Of a stretch of 64,000 bases of DNA, positions 45,755 to 57,960 are shown one piece after another. The DNA comes from Arthrobotrys musiformis (lineage: Eukaryota; Ascomycota; Orbiliomycetes; Orbiliales; Orbiliaceae): assembly GCA_036971715.1 (NCBI GenBank), contig JAVHJL010000007.1, positions 434,001 to 498,000 on the forward strand. The letters are read 5' to 3'. The position numbers and the translations under genes were made by a program. The notes beneath the pieces were generated by a model. That model worked only from the letters and a program-made list of their open reading frames with translations, ran no database searches and was not told the DNA's origin. Each line of letters starts with the position of its first letter. The first letter of the stretch is position 1.

Positions 45755-46036
45755 AATTGTGGAGATAAACTCACTATCACCGCCAACAATGGCCGTGGTG
45801 GGGTTGGCAAGTCTACGCTATCGGAATATAGAACGCATGAATGTATGACGATATCCGTCGCTTGGAGGCTTCATGCGACTCTCAGTCTTCAAGACACAAG
45901 GATGAGCTGGCGACTGTCAAGCCACATCCGGTTGCAAGCCACAGGGGTCGGCCACTTGTCTTCCGCGGGCAGGTCACCAACACACACTAAAGAGCCACGC
46001 AATCCTGCTAAATTTAGCTACGGAACACAAGCTTAG
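45755..46036 (+). pseudogene. possible relic of a P-loop NTPase
   Basis: The frame opens right after a TAG that could be a splice acceptor. It reads LTITANNGRGGVGKSTLSE, resembling a beta strand plus a Walker A loop of the GGVGKST type found in NB-ARC/STAND and ParA-like ATPases. After about 25 residues the similarity ends, and the remaining residues look random up to the stop. No Walker B or partner exon was found within 1 kb. Chance is possible, since one 7-residue motif is weak evidence. Confidence 0.2.
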
Positions 46037-49000
46037 CGTGCATACACGCCACAGGTATCCGCGTGGCTGTGCTGGGTGGTTTTTTCTCCGAACAACACAG
46101 AATAGTCAGGTGCCAACATACTTTGACTCTGTCCTATATCGGCGTCCCCGAACGTCAATACCACTTGGGATGATCCTTCTCTTCTGGTTCCGACTCAACA
46201 TTATTAATCTATTCAATTCACAGTAAATGATTGTCGATAGCAAAATCGCCGGCTAAACGGCGTACCTGCGCCTGTGGCAAGTTCAACAAAGTTATCAGGT
46301 AAATCCCGAGAGTGTGTGTGAGAGATTCGAACATTCCAGGTTTTCCCCGGGGCGAATGGCCCCTCTCATATGTATTTCTCATTTCAAGGCAAGTGGCCCC
46401 CTGACTTTATTCGTACTAGGGATAATGATAACGGTGGATTCTAAGCTTACCAAGCCCAAAATGGAATTTTGCATACTCTAGGGATCATCGGCGGGCCCTT
46501 GCCGTGGCCTATCGATGGCAGAAACATCGTCTGCAAGTAGCCAACAGCGATAAAATAGGCTTAACTTGCAAAAAATCATAACCCCTCCCCTAAACCATCC
46601 CTCATTCTGCTTTCTAGGCAGAGATATACTTTGCGCACTAGAAGTTTAGAAGTGGTACATAGTAGTATCTGGTACATGTGGGAAACGCCATAACGGCCCG
46701 CGAGAATTAGTATCTATTCACCTAGAGTTGCCTATTGGATCCCTTCAGCTCATTTCTGACAGGTTCGACTCAGGCATAGCCCCAATGTTTTTTTTGGCCA
46801 CGGCTACCATGTGACCCCTTGGTCTCGTCTTCTGGGCAAAAGCGTCTATGTACTAGCAGATGCGAGTATTTTGCTCAACAGCCGTGTGGAGCCTCGTCGC
46901 CATTCCAACTCCGACTGAGACTTATCTCTTCCTGATAACGAATGAACACCGTCTCTTCACATTCGCTAATCTTACGTCCTGTACGTCAAAAAAGAAGCCG
47001 TATGCATGTATTTACGTGTACATATAGTCCCAACGGAACATTTATTTCGAATTTTCTGGGGGAAATTAAATATTTCACTTTTGTGATGCGTCGACTTTTA
47101 TTTAATTTTGTTGATGGATGGCCCGTAGCCATGTCCCTGGAACTGACGCTGATTCGATCAACTGGGATATCACGCCATGCATGCCATAATAAATAATTAT
47201 AGGGCCCTGCAACTATTGCCCTTCCCTTCCCCAAAGAAAATATATTTTCATTGTTTATTGTCGAGGTGGGAGGTGCTCATCGATATCTGAGCTCGAGCAC
47301 CTCTTTCGTCTCGAGCTCATCGACATCGACCTCTTTTTTAAGCGCCCACGACCTGGTTCAAGCAACGCAATCCTGAAACCCCACATGTAGATATTTTAAC
47401 CCTCCGTGCAAAAAGGAGAAGCTTAAAAAAGTCATTGATCATGGGCTTCGCTGCTTATTGTAAGAAAGGAAGGAGACAGAAAAAAAGAAAAAGGAATGAA
47501 TCCTGCTATGCATATATGTATTCGAATATTTGTCAGTTTATGTATGTACAGTATACTTATTCTAAACTATTCTTCCCGAGTGCTAATATTATAATCAGCC
47601 CTGCATAAAATACCACATACCAAAGCAAAAAATACTACCTTTACATCCCACACCCCCCCTCCTCTAGCCCCGAAACATCCAACCCTACCCCTCCTCTTCC
47701 CTGAGGAGTAAAACTTATTTTTAATGCACATACCCCATCAAAGAAAACTTACTCGCTTCTGCCGGGGAACTCGGCTCAAGAAACTTCGGTTGTCGAACGA
47801 AAAGTGCAAGCAAAAGTAAAATGCAACAGTCTTTTTTTGATTCTAGACTAGTTTCGATCCACAGACCCCCCCCCCCCTCTTCACCTGCAAACAGGGAGGG
47901 AAAAAAAAAGATCCAACTCGCATGGATAACCTGAATCGTTTATGCACCACTTCCCTTCGATCCCGTGTGTGCATGCAGCTTGTCCGGATTCGTGTCTCGA
48001 AGGGACAATGAGAAACTCTCTAAAATAAAATCTCCTAGCGTGCTACGGGTTCCCTCGCATAGACGAGGTCCGTTTCGTAGACAAAGAGGGGTTCCTAGCT
48101 TCCAAAAAAATCCTATAATTATAACTTTCAGCACTTAGCAAGAATTCCTCGGTAGTGCAAAACAAAAAAAAAAGGAACGGTCGAGGTATGTATCGCCTCG
48201 CATCAGATATCGCCTCAACGATAGGCGCCGTGAATGTCTTAGAAAGGGGCATTAAACAATTGTTTGTTCAACATGTGTACTCGCTCACAGATGCACAAGA
48301 CGGTGCCTAGATATCTACATATGTATATGTGATATTGATATACCCTGCTTACGAAATGCTCTACGTTACTCTGTGCATGCTGATTATGAGATATATCACG
48401 TTGACAGGGGTCAACCTGTATAAACCGGTGTTACAGGATCTGTCGATGGAGGGGGGCAAGGCATTTAGGCACCAGGAAACGGGGACGTACGTTTTGATAT
48501 CTGGGTGTAATATTGCAGCACTGATGTATGGATCCGGCTCGCGATGCAAGATATCGATCTGCATGTTGGGGTTTCATACAAACTTAAAATATTGCGTATC
48601 ATATGGAGATTGGTGGTTGAGAGAGGGGGTTTGGAAATGTCTGTATTTCCAAACAATATTCAATTTCACTACTGTAGCTAATCAACCTGACGAGGCACTG
48701 GTACACTTTGTTCCTCAAATTATATGCGTTTCAATAGCCTGGTTAGAGGTACCCTGAGGTACCTTAGTTCCGGCCTAGTATTGAAATCAAGCTTCTGGGT
48801 ATATTCCAGCAAATAGAAGAAAAAGAGGAAAAACAAATAAATCGAATAAATGAACCGTTATCCGGAAATCCAAACCGTCAAGGTATGTCAAAAAATTGTC
48901 AAAACACCTAGAACCCCGCTTTCCAATGCATAGAAGGATATTGGGAAACATGTCCGTACGCTCGGTACTTAATAAATGTGACAAGAAACGAGCGAGACAT

Positions 49001-49274
49001 AAAAAGCAAAATGATAGGTCCATAAAGCCAGGCTTGGAAAAATGCCATGGGCTCGCGATAGGTAAAAGTAGAAGGAGGGCAAATAAAAAAAAAAGGAATA
49101 ACACCAAAACAGAGGATTGGTGGGTTTGGGTCCACGCTGTCAACTGTTTGCTCCCAACCGTAACTAGCGAATGGGATAAGATCTCGGGGTGGGGCGGCGC
49201 CGAACGAATCTCGAAAAAGGCAGCCTGCATTTAAAACAATAGTGGAAATAAAGCAATACTCGTGGTAGGGCCGA

Positions 49275-52200
49275 TCATCCATGGTACCCCATGCCAGGTG
49301 ATCCATCATTTCCTTGGGCTGGGTGCGCGATATCGCCAATAGTCGTTCCGCCTTCTGTATCCCCGCTTCCCACGACCCCTTCAAACATTTGATGCAAGCC
49401 TCCGCCTCCCGCATTGAATTCGAGACCTTCGGTTCCAGGCGGACTATGAGAAAGAAAACCCATGTTAGATTTTCGGCAAATTCCATTTATCGAAATGAAT
49501 TGTGATTATAAATTGCTTTCTCACAATCGAAGCAGGCATCGAATACTGCAAGAAAGGTAGAATGCCTTGCTTACCTAAAGTTGAATGGTAGGAACCACCC
49601 ATTATCCTGTGTCGCGAGCATTTCTTCATGCGGCGCAGTGAATCCACTCATGGGGGCACCAAATTCGCCAATGGTACCATTGAACCAAGATGAAGTTGTC
49701 AGAAACCCTTCAGGAAGATCACCTTGATAGCCCCATGGACTCCCATGGGATGTCTGGTTTTGATTATGCATATCAGCTGACCCCGTGAACGTGATTTGAT
49801 GCATCGGAAATGCGGTGGTGGTGGGTGCTCCTGCTACTCCAAGGGCTGCTGCTTGTTGCGCAGGGTCGGTGGGAAATTCATGTCTTGGAAGGGATATGTC
49901 TGATGCGCCTGATGAAGGTGAGGTGTGAGCCGCTGAGAAGGGACCTCGAGTTTCAATAGCGGATCTAGGAAAGTGATTGTCAAATTGACCTGTTTCGGTG
50001 GCAAGAGGACTCGGAAATGAAGGTCGAGGGTCGACTGTGCTACTACTATGCCTCCTCGTCTGTTGGGTCCCGTTTACTGGTCGATGGTTAGATTGCCTTG
50101 GATATGTGATGCTTGGAGTATGTTTCTCGGTTTTTGTAGTAGTGTTTGTTCGGATATGTGATGCTGAATGGACACCTTGAGCTGATGAAGCCGCTGCCTT
50201 TGCTGTCGATGCTGCTGCTTTTCTTCTCATCGTTTTCTTCATCGTCGCTGATATTGCAGCGGCCTCTTGCAGTTTCTTCAAGAACTCGTCGGGTGTCTCC
50301 ATATCGGACCCCTTCCTCATGACTGGGTTACTGTCCTTTCGAACTAGTTCGTCCAAACTTTCTGTTTTCGTGAGAGCCGATTCCACAACTTCGGCTTCAC
50401 CAGGTAATGTACTCCTTCCACTATCACCTGCCCGGACACTCTGTTGATCAACTCCTCGTGGAAACCTAGTAAACCAGTCCCCATACTGCAGAATATTCGA
50501 TGGTTCTTCCCCAGCGTCAATCTCTACGGAGCCGGGGCTCTGTGCTGCTCTGGACTGGAGATCATATTGGTCTCTAAGATTATCCCATAACGGATAGAAA
50601 ACACCCCAAAATCTCGCCATTTTCGTCAGATACTTCACGCAGACCGTCAGATTCCTCTTGGCTGTTGTTACGATAGCCTGATTCTTGGAAAAAGCTCCGA
50701 CCACATGGACAGTGGCAGCCGCGAACGACGTATAGCCCAAGAACGGCGCATAAACACCATAATCCCGATCCAAAGCGTCTGAAAATATCGTTGCAATGGT
50801 GTTCGCAGCTCTAAAGCTTATTTGCACGGCTGACCGGAGGAAATCCATCGGGTATCCGGTGGCAGGCTTTACACCTGGCCGTAGGGGTATCGAGAATCGG
50901 TGTAAGATAAGGAAGATTTGGTGAATGGCGATATGTAGGAAAACAAACTGCCCCTCCAACTTCTCAGCGGCGTGGGAGTTGAGATTCCTTTCATTATATA
51001 CTAAAGCCTCTGGGAGGGTATCCCGCAATCTATGGGCCTGTTCGTTAAGTTTTGCAAAATTCGATTCTGGCATCCAAATTTGAGCAACGTCCTTTTCCTT
51101 TCCGCCCTAGAGCGCCGTTAGCAATCTTAAACAGTCATGCATCATAAGAGTAGGAATAGTTCTCACATGATTCAAGTACTTCATGACACGCCCCCACAAT
51201 GTTACAACTCGAACATTGAAGGCCGCAATTCCCATATTGGCGTGAACATTCTTCAGCTCTTCTCTTCCACCCGTTTCGATTAGACCCACGGCTCCGTTGA
51301 CATCCTCTGTCAAACCAGGCCGCTCCGTGATAAACATCCTTTCCTTTATTGGTAGCTGGATATGAATATCTGCCTCATCAAGAAACTGTGGCCTGGAAGT
51401 GCCAGATGAGTTGAACCGATCCATAAAGAAACATGCCCACATTAATCGCCTCCTGATCTCTCGATCTGTGAAGGATATCGGGTTTCGATGGAGCATCGAA
51501 CTAGTCGTCGGAATGCCCAACGGGTCGTTGTCAATTTCTTTATGAAGCTGGAGGGCGTATGCCATTCTCATGGCCATTCCACCATAAGCCCAACTTTTCC
51601 CACCATTGCAAGTTCCAAGTTCGTGTAGCCCTAGGAGAAGCAAGACGGTTAAGTTTGTAAGATTTGCTCGATCAAAGTTTTCGCGAACGATTCGGCCGGC
51701 TTCGATGCCCCAATCTTCGCCGGCGAGGAAAGGCATGTCCTTCCGAATGGTCGGATGATTTGAGAACCGGGCGGATACTGCACACAAGGCTAGGATAAGT
51801 ACCGGCGGGACCGTCCCGTTTCTATAACACTAATTAGCTGATTCAACCGTGCCGCAGCTTGGGAAATTGTCGTAGCTTACTTAAACCGACGCATAAAGGA
51901 TGGTTTGTGTAACAACAGATAGGTCTGTCCGTAAACACACTCAAAGTAAACTTCGACCAAATGCTCTTGAAGTTCCCTACTGGGAAGTTTCTCCTTCCCT
52001 TCCTCGAGCATCTCATCGCTCACATCTCCCTGGCTCCGCTTCACGGACAAGGGCTGTGTCGACTCCGAAACCTTTGGAACTAGCGCTGGCTTCTTCCTCG
52101 CTTCCTCGGAAAATGCCTTTTCCGCGCTACGTTTTCGACTGTTTCCTTGAGAGTCACTGGCGCTTTGCAGAGCCGCTGGATTTGGCTTAACTACAGACCG

Positions 52201-52737
52201 AGCGATCGGTCCTAGAGCTGAAGCTTGATCCTTGGATACATATTTCAACAGTCGTTCTTCCATCCGTTTCATACGCTTGTCGAGGGTGGCCATATAGTCC
52301 GTCCGCGGGACGAACTTTCGAGCAGTCTGTTTGTAAACGCATGGGGTGCGGGCACGGACGCAATGCTTGCATGCGGGCTTTTCGCCCGAGCAGCGGATTT
52401 TCTTACGACGACAAGCTATACATGCCAGGGGCAGACGTTTGCGATCCTTGCCGGCCTGTAGGTGGCGTATTAGCACGAATTGCCTCATAATTTAGACACG
52501 AATCTTTACCTTCGTCTTTGTTTCGCTCCAACCTGATCCTTCTTGCGTTCCAGCTTTGTCATCCTTTTTGATATTTCCAGATTCCTGGGTCTTCGACGAG
52601 TCTAACGATGACGGCGCCGATGGTTTGGTTTTCTCGGTATCTTTAGCTGGCCCTTTCTCTCCATCTTTTGATGTTTTCCTTTTCTTTGCGACACTGGCGC
52701 CAGAGAGACTAGCTTCTGATTCCTCCATTCTGGACAT
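49275..52737 (-). CDS. Zn2Cys6 transcription factor with fungal-specific domain
   Basis: Exons on the minus strand are 52737-52510, 52455-51881, 51821-51167, 51106-49575 and 49443-49275 (1052 aa). All four introns (54-131 nt) are in phase, with GT...AG ends and CTAAC/CTAAT branch sites. The third removes an in-frame stop. The N terminus is Lys/Ser-rich. The zinc cluster CIACRRKKIRCSGEKPACKH with C-X6-C after it spans about residues 88-115, and a linker and a short coiled coil follow (TDYMATLDKRMKRMEERLLK). The middle-homology region runs from about residue 235 (YFECVYGQTYLLLHKPSFMR, PPVLILALCAVSARFS, REIRRRLMWACFFMDRF). The C-terminal 350 residues are Ser/Pro/Thr-rich, as in activation domains. 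It is a DNA-binding regulator; the pathway is not identifiable here. Confidence 0.92.
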
Positions 52738-55700
52738 CCGTTATATAGCGATAAAATGAAATGAAATAATAAAAAACAATTCCCGCTTCTAACACCACCG
52801 AAGCAGGGAAGCCGACTGTCAGGATTTTAGGGTATTCTGGATAATGGTTGTATCGGCATAATGGAACGGCTAGAAGCACTTGGATGCGTCAAACAAAGTT
52901 GACGAAGGCAGTTTATTGAATCTCGGTGCAACAAAGAGACGCCAAACATAGAGTATTATATGTCGCACGAGGGGACCAAGTAGAAATCCAGGATTGTTGT
53001 TACCAAAGGGGTTTTGATTCGCGGTGAGATATCGATGTGTCTAGTGGCCTTTGAAACCCAGTATCTCAGTATCAGAGTAGAAATGATAGAAAAATTTGCT
53101 CGTGGAAGATCGTAAAAGATCGTAATTAGATGTTAGGAAGAGCCCTCATGAGTCGGCTTTAGACGTCGTAGCTGCAGGCATCCGTAACCCCAAAGGGACG
53201 TGGTACAGTCGAAGCAAGAAAGCGCCCTGAAGATCGATATATCCCAGCTCAATTGAACCGAAGCCAGGAGAAAGCAGGCAACACAGCAATAGCCGAAGAC
53301 GAGTCGGACGTTCGGGGATGTCGTCGAAATCCACAATTCGAGATCTAAGTTTAAAAGTTTTGATGGTGTGTTTTGAACTCGGGCGCTCCTATTCCGAAGG
53401 TTTTTCTTTCAAAGGGGCAGAGGCAGAAGAAGAAAAAGCTTGATTACGGAATCAAAAAAAAAATTGGTTTTGGGAGTGATTGCGACAGCAGTTTTATAGG
53501 GTTCGGTTACGGTTCCCCAGATTTCGAAGTGGGAGATTAGAACTTTGATTTGCTTTTTCCGTTCGCCCTTTTGGTGGTTCGTTTAAAGTGCAGGGCGTTC
53601 GATTGATAACCGGTGGTCGGGTGCAAGTTCCTAGCGACAATACGGCCTTGATCTTGGATGAACCAGCGGCGGCGGCGGGATCGGGATCCAACTTTGACAG
53701 CCGAGGCGGAAGATAGTATGAAGAAGCATCGATGGATGAGTGGTTTCGAGTGTCAACCGATGGCAGAAGAGAGAGACAAAAGTGGCGGACGGGGACAGAT
53801 CCTGTTTCTTCTCCTTTTCGTGTGCTAAATCTGACGTTGACCTGGCTTGATTTTTAATGTCCGCAAGCCTCTCGAGATACCATATCCCTGCACAATGCAA
53901 GGTGGCTAAGAACGGCTTGGGGATGGGAACGGGATGTAGTCCTAGCTAGTGGGCTCGACAGCGGCGTGACAGCCCATTGGAATCCCATCTAGCAAGCCCG
54001 CCCCCATGGAAGGAAGGAGGAAAGTGGAGAATGACTCGCACTTACCATACTATAATGATCTCCTTTGCATATTCCATCGATTACATACTTGCAACCCGTT
54101 CGTTATATGTCAAGTCATCATCAAAGCAAGAGAAAATACGGCGCAGTTCCATGGTAACACCGCAGAATCTTGTCTTCATTGATGAGGGCTAACACCCTGA
54201 CTAAAGGGTGACGAAGCTAGCGATCAACGGCATTCCCCATATGTCAAGGATGTTCCATGTCCCGTCCTCCATCGAGTTTTGTTCATACGCAATCGACCTG
54301 GTGGCTCCTCCTAGTGCATTTCGAACTGCGCTGCTGACTCGGGACGCGGCCGACTAACTCCATTTTTTTTTAAAAAAAAAACCAAGACTCAGCCATTTCT
54401 TTGTCTGTGCGTTCCCTAGATATCGTTAGCTCCATTCTCCCTGGATTTGGTCTCGCTCACGCTTTCTCCTCGTATTGCTTCAGAGCACATAATAGTCTTT
54501 GATAGTAACACAACCACCCCCTCATCTCCTCGTGCTTTGCATCGTTGGGTATGTGGGTAGCTAGAGCTTTGCTCTGCCCGCAGGACCGATAACCAGGATG
54601 CCAGGCCAAAAAAAACGTGTTCTGCCGGGCGGCATATACCGATCCCTGCTGTGAAATACCAGCATTTCAAGGGTCCCTCTGACCGTTTCTGGAGTATTCT
54701 CCCCATGGGTGGCATAAATTACATGTAATATACCTGCAAAGTTAGCATGCTAGCCATCACGAGGATCCTGCTGCCTGAAAAGAATTAAGGCCTCGTAATG
54801 CATAAAAAGTGGTATTGGTATCCTGCACTGGCCATTGGGCTCTTGTTCCCAGGTCACTGGTACTTTTGGAATCCCCGACTTCAGTTCTAATCTGTGCGCC
54901 CGGACTTGGGGTTTCAGAGTTGGTTATTCAGGTCTTTGTCAAGCGAGCAAAGGAGGTTTCGAAGTTGAGAGGCTCAAGGCACCTGTTGGATATGTCTAAA
55001 TAAAGGTCAATTGCCAAAATGCAACAAAATGTTCACCGGGCGAAACAGTTTGGATTTGTTCAGTACTCTGTACACATACTGAATGAAGTCTCTGGTCGGA
55101 GAAATGCCCAATATCGTCCGAACAGCCAACGGTTTTTCGACAGCCGCTGCCCCTTGTCCTGCAACCGGGATGGGCTAAGATTGCAGCTCATTCACAACCA
55201 TGCAGATACGATATGGCGAACATGGACTAGGGGGATTCCGACTTCTTTCGAGACAGGTCTTAAAACAAAGCGGGCCGTGGTCTGGACTCGGGGTGCACTA
55301 GAATATTCCACTGCTTCTACCACATCAGTTATAACAATAGTAGCAATACTTTGCACTAATGATTAGTACTCCATCCCATACGGCTTTCATAACGAATTCG
55401 AAGAGTTATTCATCAAGCTAGGGTAGCATGAGAGAGAGAGAAACCTGAGACTGGTAGACAAACCAATACAAAGAATACCAGCACCGTTTCTTGGGCGGCG
55501 AAGATCTATCGTGTGTCCCGTAGACACGAAGATGGACACCCACCTTTCCATAGCTTCCGGAATTCCAACTCCTCTTCCCTCTCATACAACTTTGACCGGT
55601 ACCATCGTCTTTGTTAAAACCAGACCTCACGATCATAAGGCCGATAGCAGTCCATCGTGGAGTTGCAATTCGATTGTGGTGTTTTGTCAAAGAAAGAGAT

Positions 55701-55971
55701 CAAGAGATGGGTTCCAACAGCAGTTGAATGCTGTAGACACGGGGCAAATGGTCTGTAGCTATGAAACCGAGATACCAAGGGAGACCTCAGGGAGACAGTA
55801 GCAATAATGGTCCCAAAGCTACGTCGTATTCCCACATGGCAACGTTAACTCCAGTGCGATGTATATTAAACTGCACATCCACCCAGAGCCAACCTCCATC
55901 TGTAGAACACTCGACCTCGACCTCCTGTCATCACCACCTCAACGCCTCAAGCTTCCACCACCCAGAGCTCC
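52738..55971. other. 3.2-kb divergent intergenic region, no gene seen
   Basis: This lies between the starts of the Zn2Cys6 regulator (-) and the 662-aa protein (+). Open frames here are short and scattered on both strands with no domain. An imperfect hairpin occurs at 54191-54210 (CACCCT...AGGGTG). Some 5' untranslated sequence of both genes is expected. Confidence 0.5.
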
Positions 55972-57960
55972 ATGGCTACTGCAATGGATCCCAATTCCCT
56001 GAACGTCATCGTCCCGTCCGAGCCCCTCAAATGGTGGCCATACTCGAAGATTGCCAATTGGCGGCATTTCGTTGACGTCGGCGGTATCAAAGACGCCAAT
56101 CCGAAGGAGCTCTCGATATTCGACTGGAAGATCATTTTCGAGATAGCCCTCAGGTCGAGTACGTGGCGTTTGTGTCCGTCGATAGTCTTCGGGGAGTCTT
56201 GTGAAGTTCCAATATTCGGAATCATCCAAGAGGTCGATTTTGTGACTTGCAAAGCCATCTTTCGATTGCACCCGAGGACGACTACTCCTCTCCTCCAGCA
56301 GCATGCAAAGTTCATATACAGTCGACGGGACAAAATCCCTCCTTCGCAAGCTACTGAGATCCTTAAGGCCTTCGAAAGCCGGATCGATATGCTCCAAATT
56401 CGCATCCATGTTGGGGTTTTGGACGCCACGGATGGTACTCCGGGCGCAGACTTTCCCGAATATGCATCGAGCCCGTCAGCGAGGAAATCTGTGAAAGATA
56501 TGCTTAGCATTGTCCTGAAGGAAAGTGGGCTCAGGAAGACGATACTTGATGCGTTTGTGGAGAAGGAGCCCTCGGTCCCCTCGTTTGTCTTCAGCCCGAG
56601 TCGTTCATTGAGTGGAAGTTGTGCTGGAGGCGTGCAGTCATCCCAGCCAACCCACACACCACCTCCACAGTTCCCTCTCGGCGAACTACACTCTCTCATC
56701 TCCAAGCCCCAGTCATTGCAGCAAAGGCACTTCGACCCCAATATTCCATCAACAACCTCTTCTCCCAAACGAACTCGGCCTTCAACCCCAATCCCTTCAC
56801 CTCAGCCCAACAAGCGTATATGTCCGTCTCCTACAAGAACTAAAGCTCTTAAATCATCACGATCTACTGCCGCGGTGTCTTCACCGCTGGTATCAGAAGT
56901 AAGGTGGAACGACACTCCCTCTTCATCTCCATCATTCATACATCAACAGCCACTAGACCTTCAGAGATTTCAAAAATCTCCTTCGATTTGTCCATCCATA
57001 GATTCTGGAATTGATATCAATACTCCTGCTCCTGTACTGTCTAAGAGCCCCGAGCCACTGTCCGCTCAACCAGCCCTCGAGGCGAAAGAACATACTCTGA
57101 CAATTATCCCAGACAAACGGTCCTCGAACATCCCACAACCCTCGAACAAAACGACTTTAAAGGTCAGAAGAGTCAGTCTTAACAACGACGAGCTCACAAT
57201 CTACAAAATGGATTCATCATTTGCTCCCGTCACACGCCAGCAGGCTGCGATAGAACTTAATAAGACACCGGTAGCCGCTGCCGGTGCGGGTAGCGTTGGA
57301 ACACTAGGTGAAGGAAATCCGCAAGGGTCACTTGGTGCACGGAGAAGCCTATCGAGGGACTCAAAGGATACAGACGGAGAAGACAGTTGGTATGACACAC
57401 ATGAAGAAATGGAAGTGGAAAATCCACAAGAACCGGAACCCGAAAAAGAGGCGGTTGAAAAAGGGAAGCAAGTTCAGAGTGGGGCCCGAAATACCGTTGA
57501 GTCTCCCAAACCCCGTACCACCACCGCTACCACCGCATGCTTCGAACTCACCAGATTCGGTCTACCGCCCCTTCGAGGCCCCCCAGGGGGTCCCAAGAAG
57601 TCAAAGAAGAAGAATAAAAAAAAGGATAGTAAGAAGAAGAAGAGTGAGAAAGGAAAACAAAAACAAGAAATCGTCATTGATTCCGATTATACGGATGCAG
57701 AAGACCTCGTTCTCGACTCTGATACTCCAACGCTCGAACTCTTGTGCGATTCCGACGGTTCAGAGGATCATCGAGACAGGAAATATCGACGACGGGAAAG
57801 GAAGAAGCTCAAGGCAGAGAAACGCAAAAATATGGAAACTAAGAGGCAACTGGAACTAATCGACGAACAGGTCGCAATGATGCGGGCGGAGCTGAAAAGA
57901 AGGGAGGTACTTGAAGCCGCGGAAGGTGCACCCGCAAAAGAAATTATTGAAATCGATTGA
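55972..57960 (+). CDS. 662-aa nuclear-looking protein of unknown function
   Basis: A single exon starts at an ATG (CCATGGCT context). Residues 1-200 appear folded, with Trp-rich segments (LKWWPYSKIANWRHFVDV, STWRLCPSIVFGE) and a helical part (ATEILKAFESRIDMLQIRIH). Residues 200-520 are Ser/Pro-rich and disordered. A dense Lys block (KKSKKKNKKKDSKKKKSEKG) is a probable nuclear or nucleolar signal. It is followed by EIVIDSDYTDAED, which fits a SUMO-interacting motif beside acidic residues, then an acidic stretch and a C-terminal coiled coil (RRRERKKLKAEKRKNMETKR and on). No enzyme motif was recognised. The predicted location is nuclear, and a scaffold or chromatin-linked role is inference. Confidence 0.8.
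   Translation: MATAMDPNSLNVIVPSEPLKWWPYSKIANWRHFVDVGGIKDANPKELSIFDWKIIFEIALRSSTWRLCPSIVFGESCEVPIFGIIQEVDFVTCKAIFRLHPRTTTPLLQQHAKFIYSRRDKIPPSQATEILKAFESRIDMLQIRIHVGVLDATDGTPGADFPEYASSPSARKSVKDMLSIVLKESGLRKTILDAFVEKEPSVPSFVFSPSRSLSGSCAGGVQSSQPTHTPPPQFPLGELHSLISKPQSLQQRHFDPNIPSTTSSPKRTRPSTPIPSPQPNKRICPSPTRTKALKSSRSTAAVSSPLVSEVRWNDTPSSSPSFIHQQPLDLQRFQKSPSICPSIDSGIDINTPAPVLSKSPEPLSAQPALEAKEHTLTIIPDKRSSNIPQPSNKTTLKVRRVSLNNDELTIYKMDSSFAPVTRQQAAIELNKTPVAAAGAGSVGTLGEGNPQGSLGARRSLSRDSKDTDGEDSWYDTHEEMEVENPQEPEPEKEAVEKGKQVQSGARNTVESPKPRTTTATTACFELTRFGLPPLRGPPGGPKKSKKKNKKKDSKKKKSEKGKQKQEIVIDSDYTDAEDLVLDSDTPTLELLCDSDGSEDHRDRKYRRRERKKLKAEKRKNMETKRQLELIDEQVAMMRAELKRREVLEAAEGAPAKEIIEID

Larger units (their letters stand above)
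42509..49274. other. 6.8-kb gene-poor region
   Basis: This is the longest stretch without a supportable gene. It holds many short open frames, none longer than about 150 codons, and none with a domain. Three items stand out: a 94-codon frame at 45755-46036 with an intact GGVGKST sequence, a 20-bp perfect palindrome at 45476-45495, and ATCGA/GAGCTC-rich inverted repeats around 47267-47335. No transposase or reverse transcriptase motif was found. It may contain long untranslated regions, non-coding RNA or decayed sequence. Confidence 0.5.

Noticed and set aside
48329..48757. 142-codon plus-strand frame in the gene-poor region
   Set aside because: It begins with GTG, the Cys/Ile/Tyr-rich composition is not family-like, and a similarly open antisense frame overlaps it.
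52492..52737. Separate 81-aa basic protein upstream of the zinc cluster
   Set aside because: A GTAAAG donor and CTACAG acceptor fuse it in phase to the zinc-cluster exon, so it is the N terminus of the regulator.
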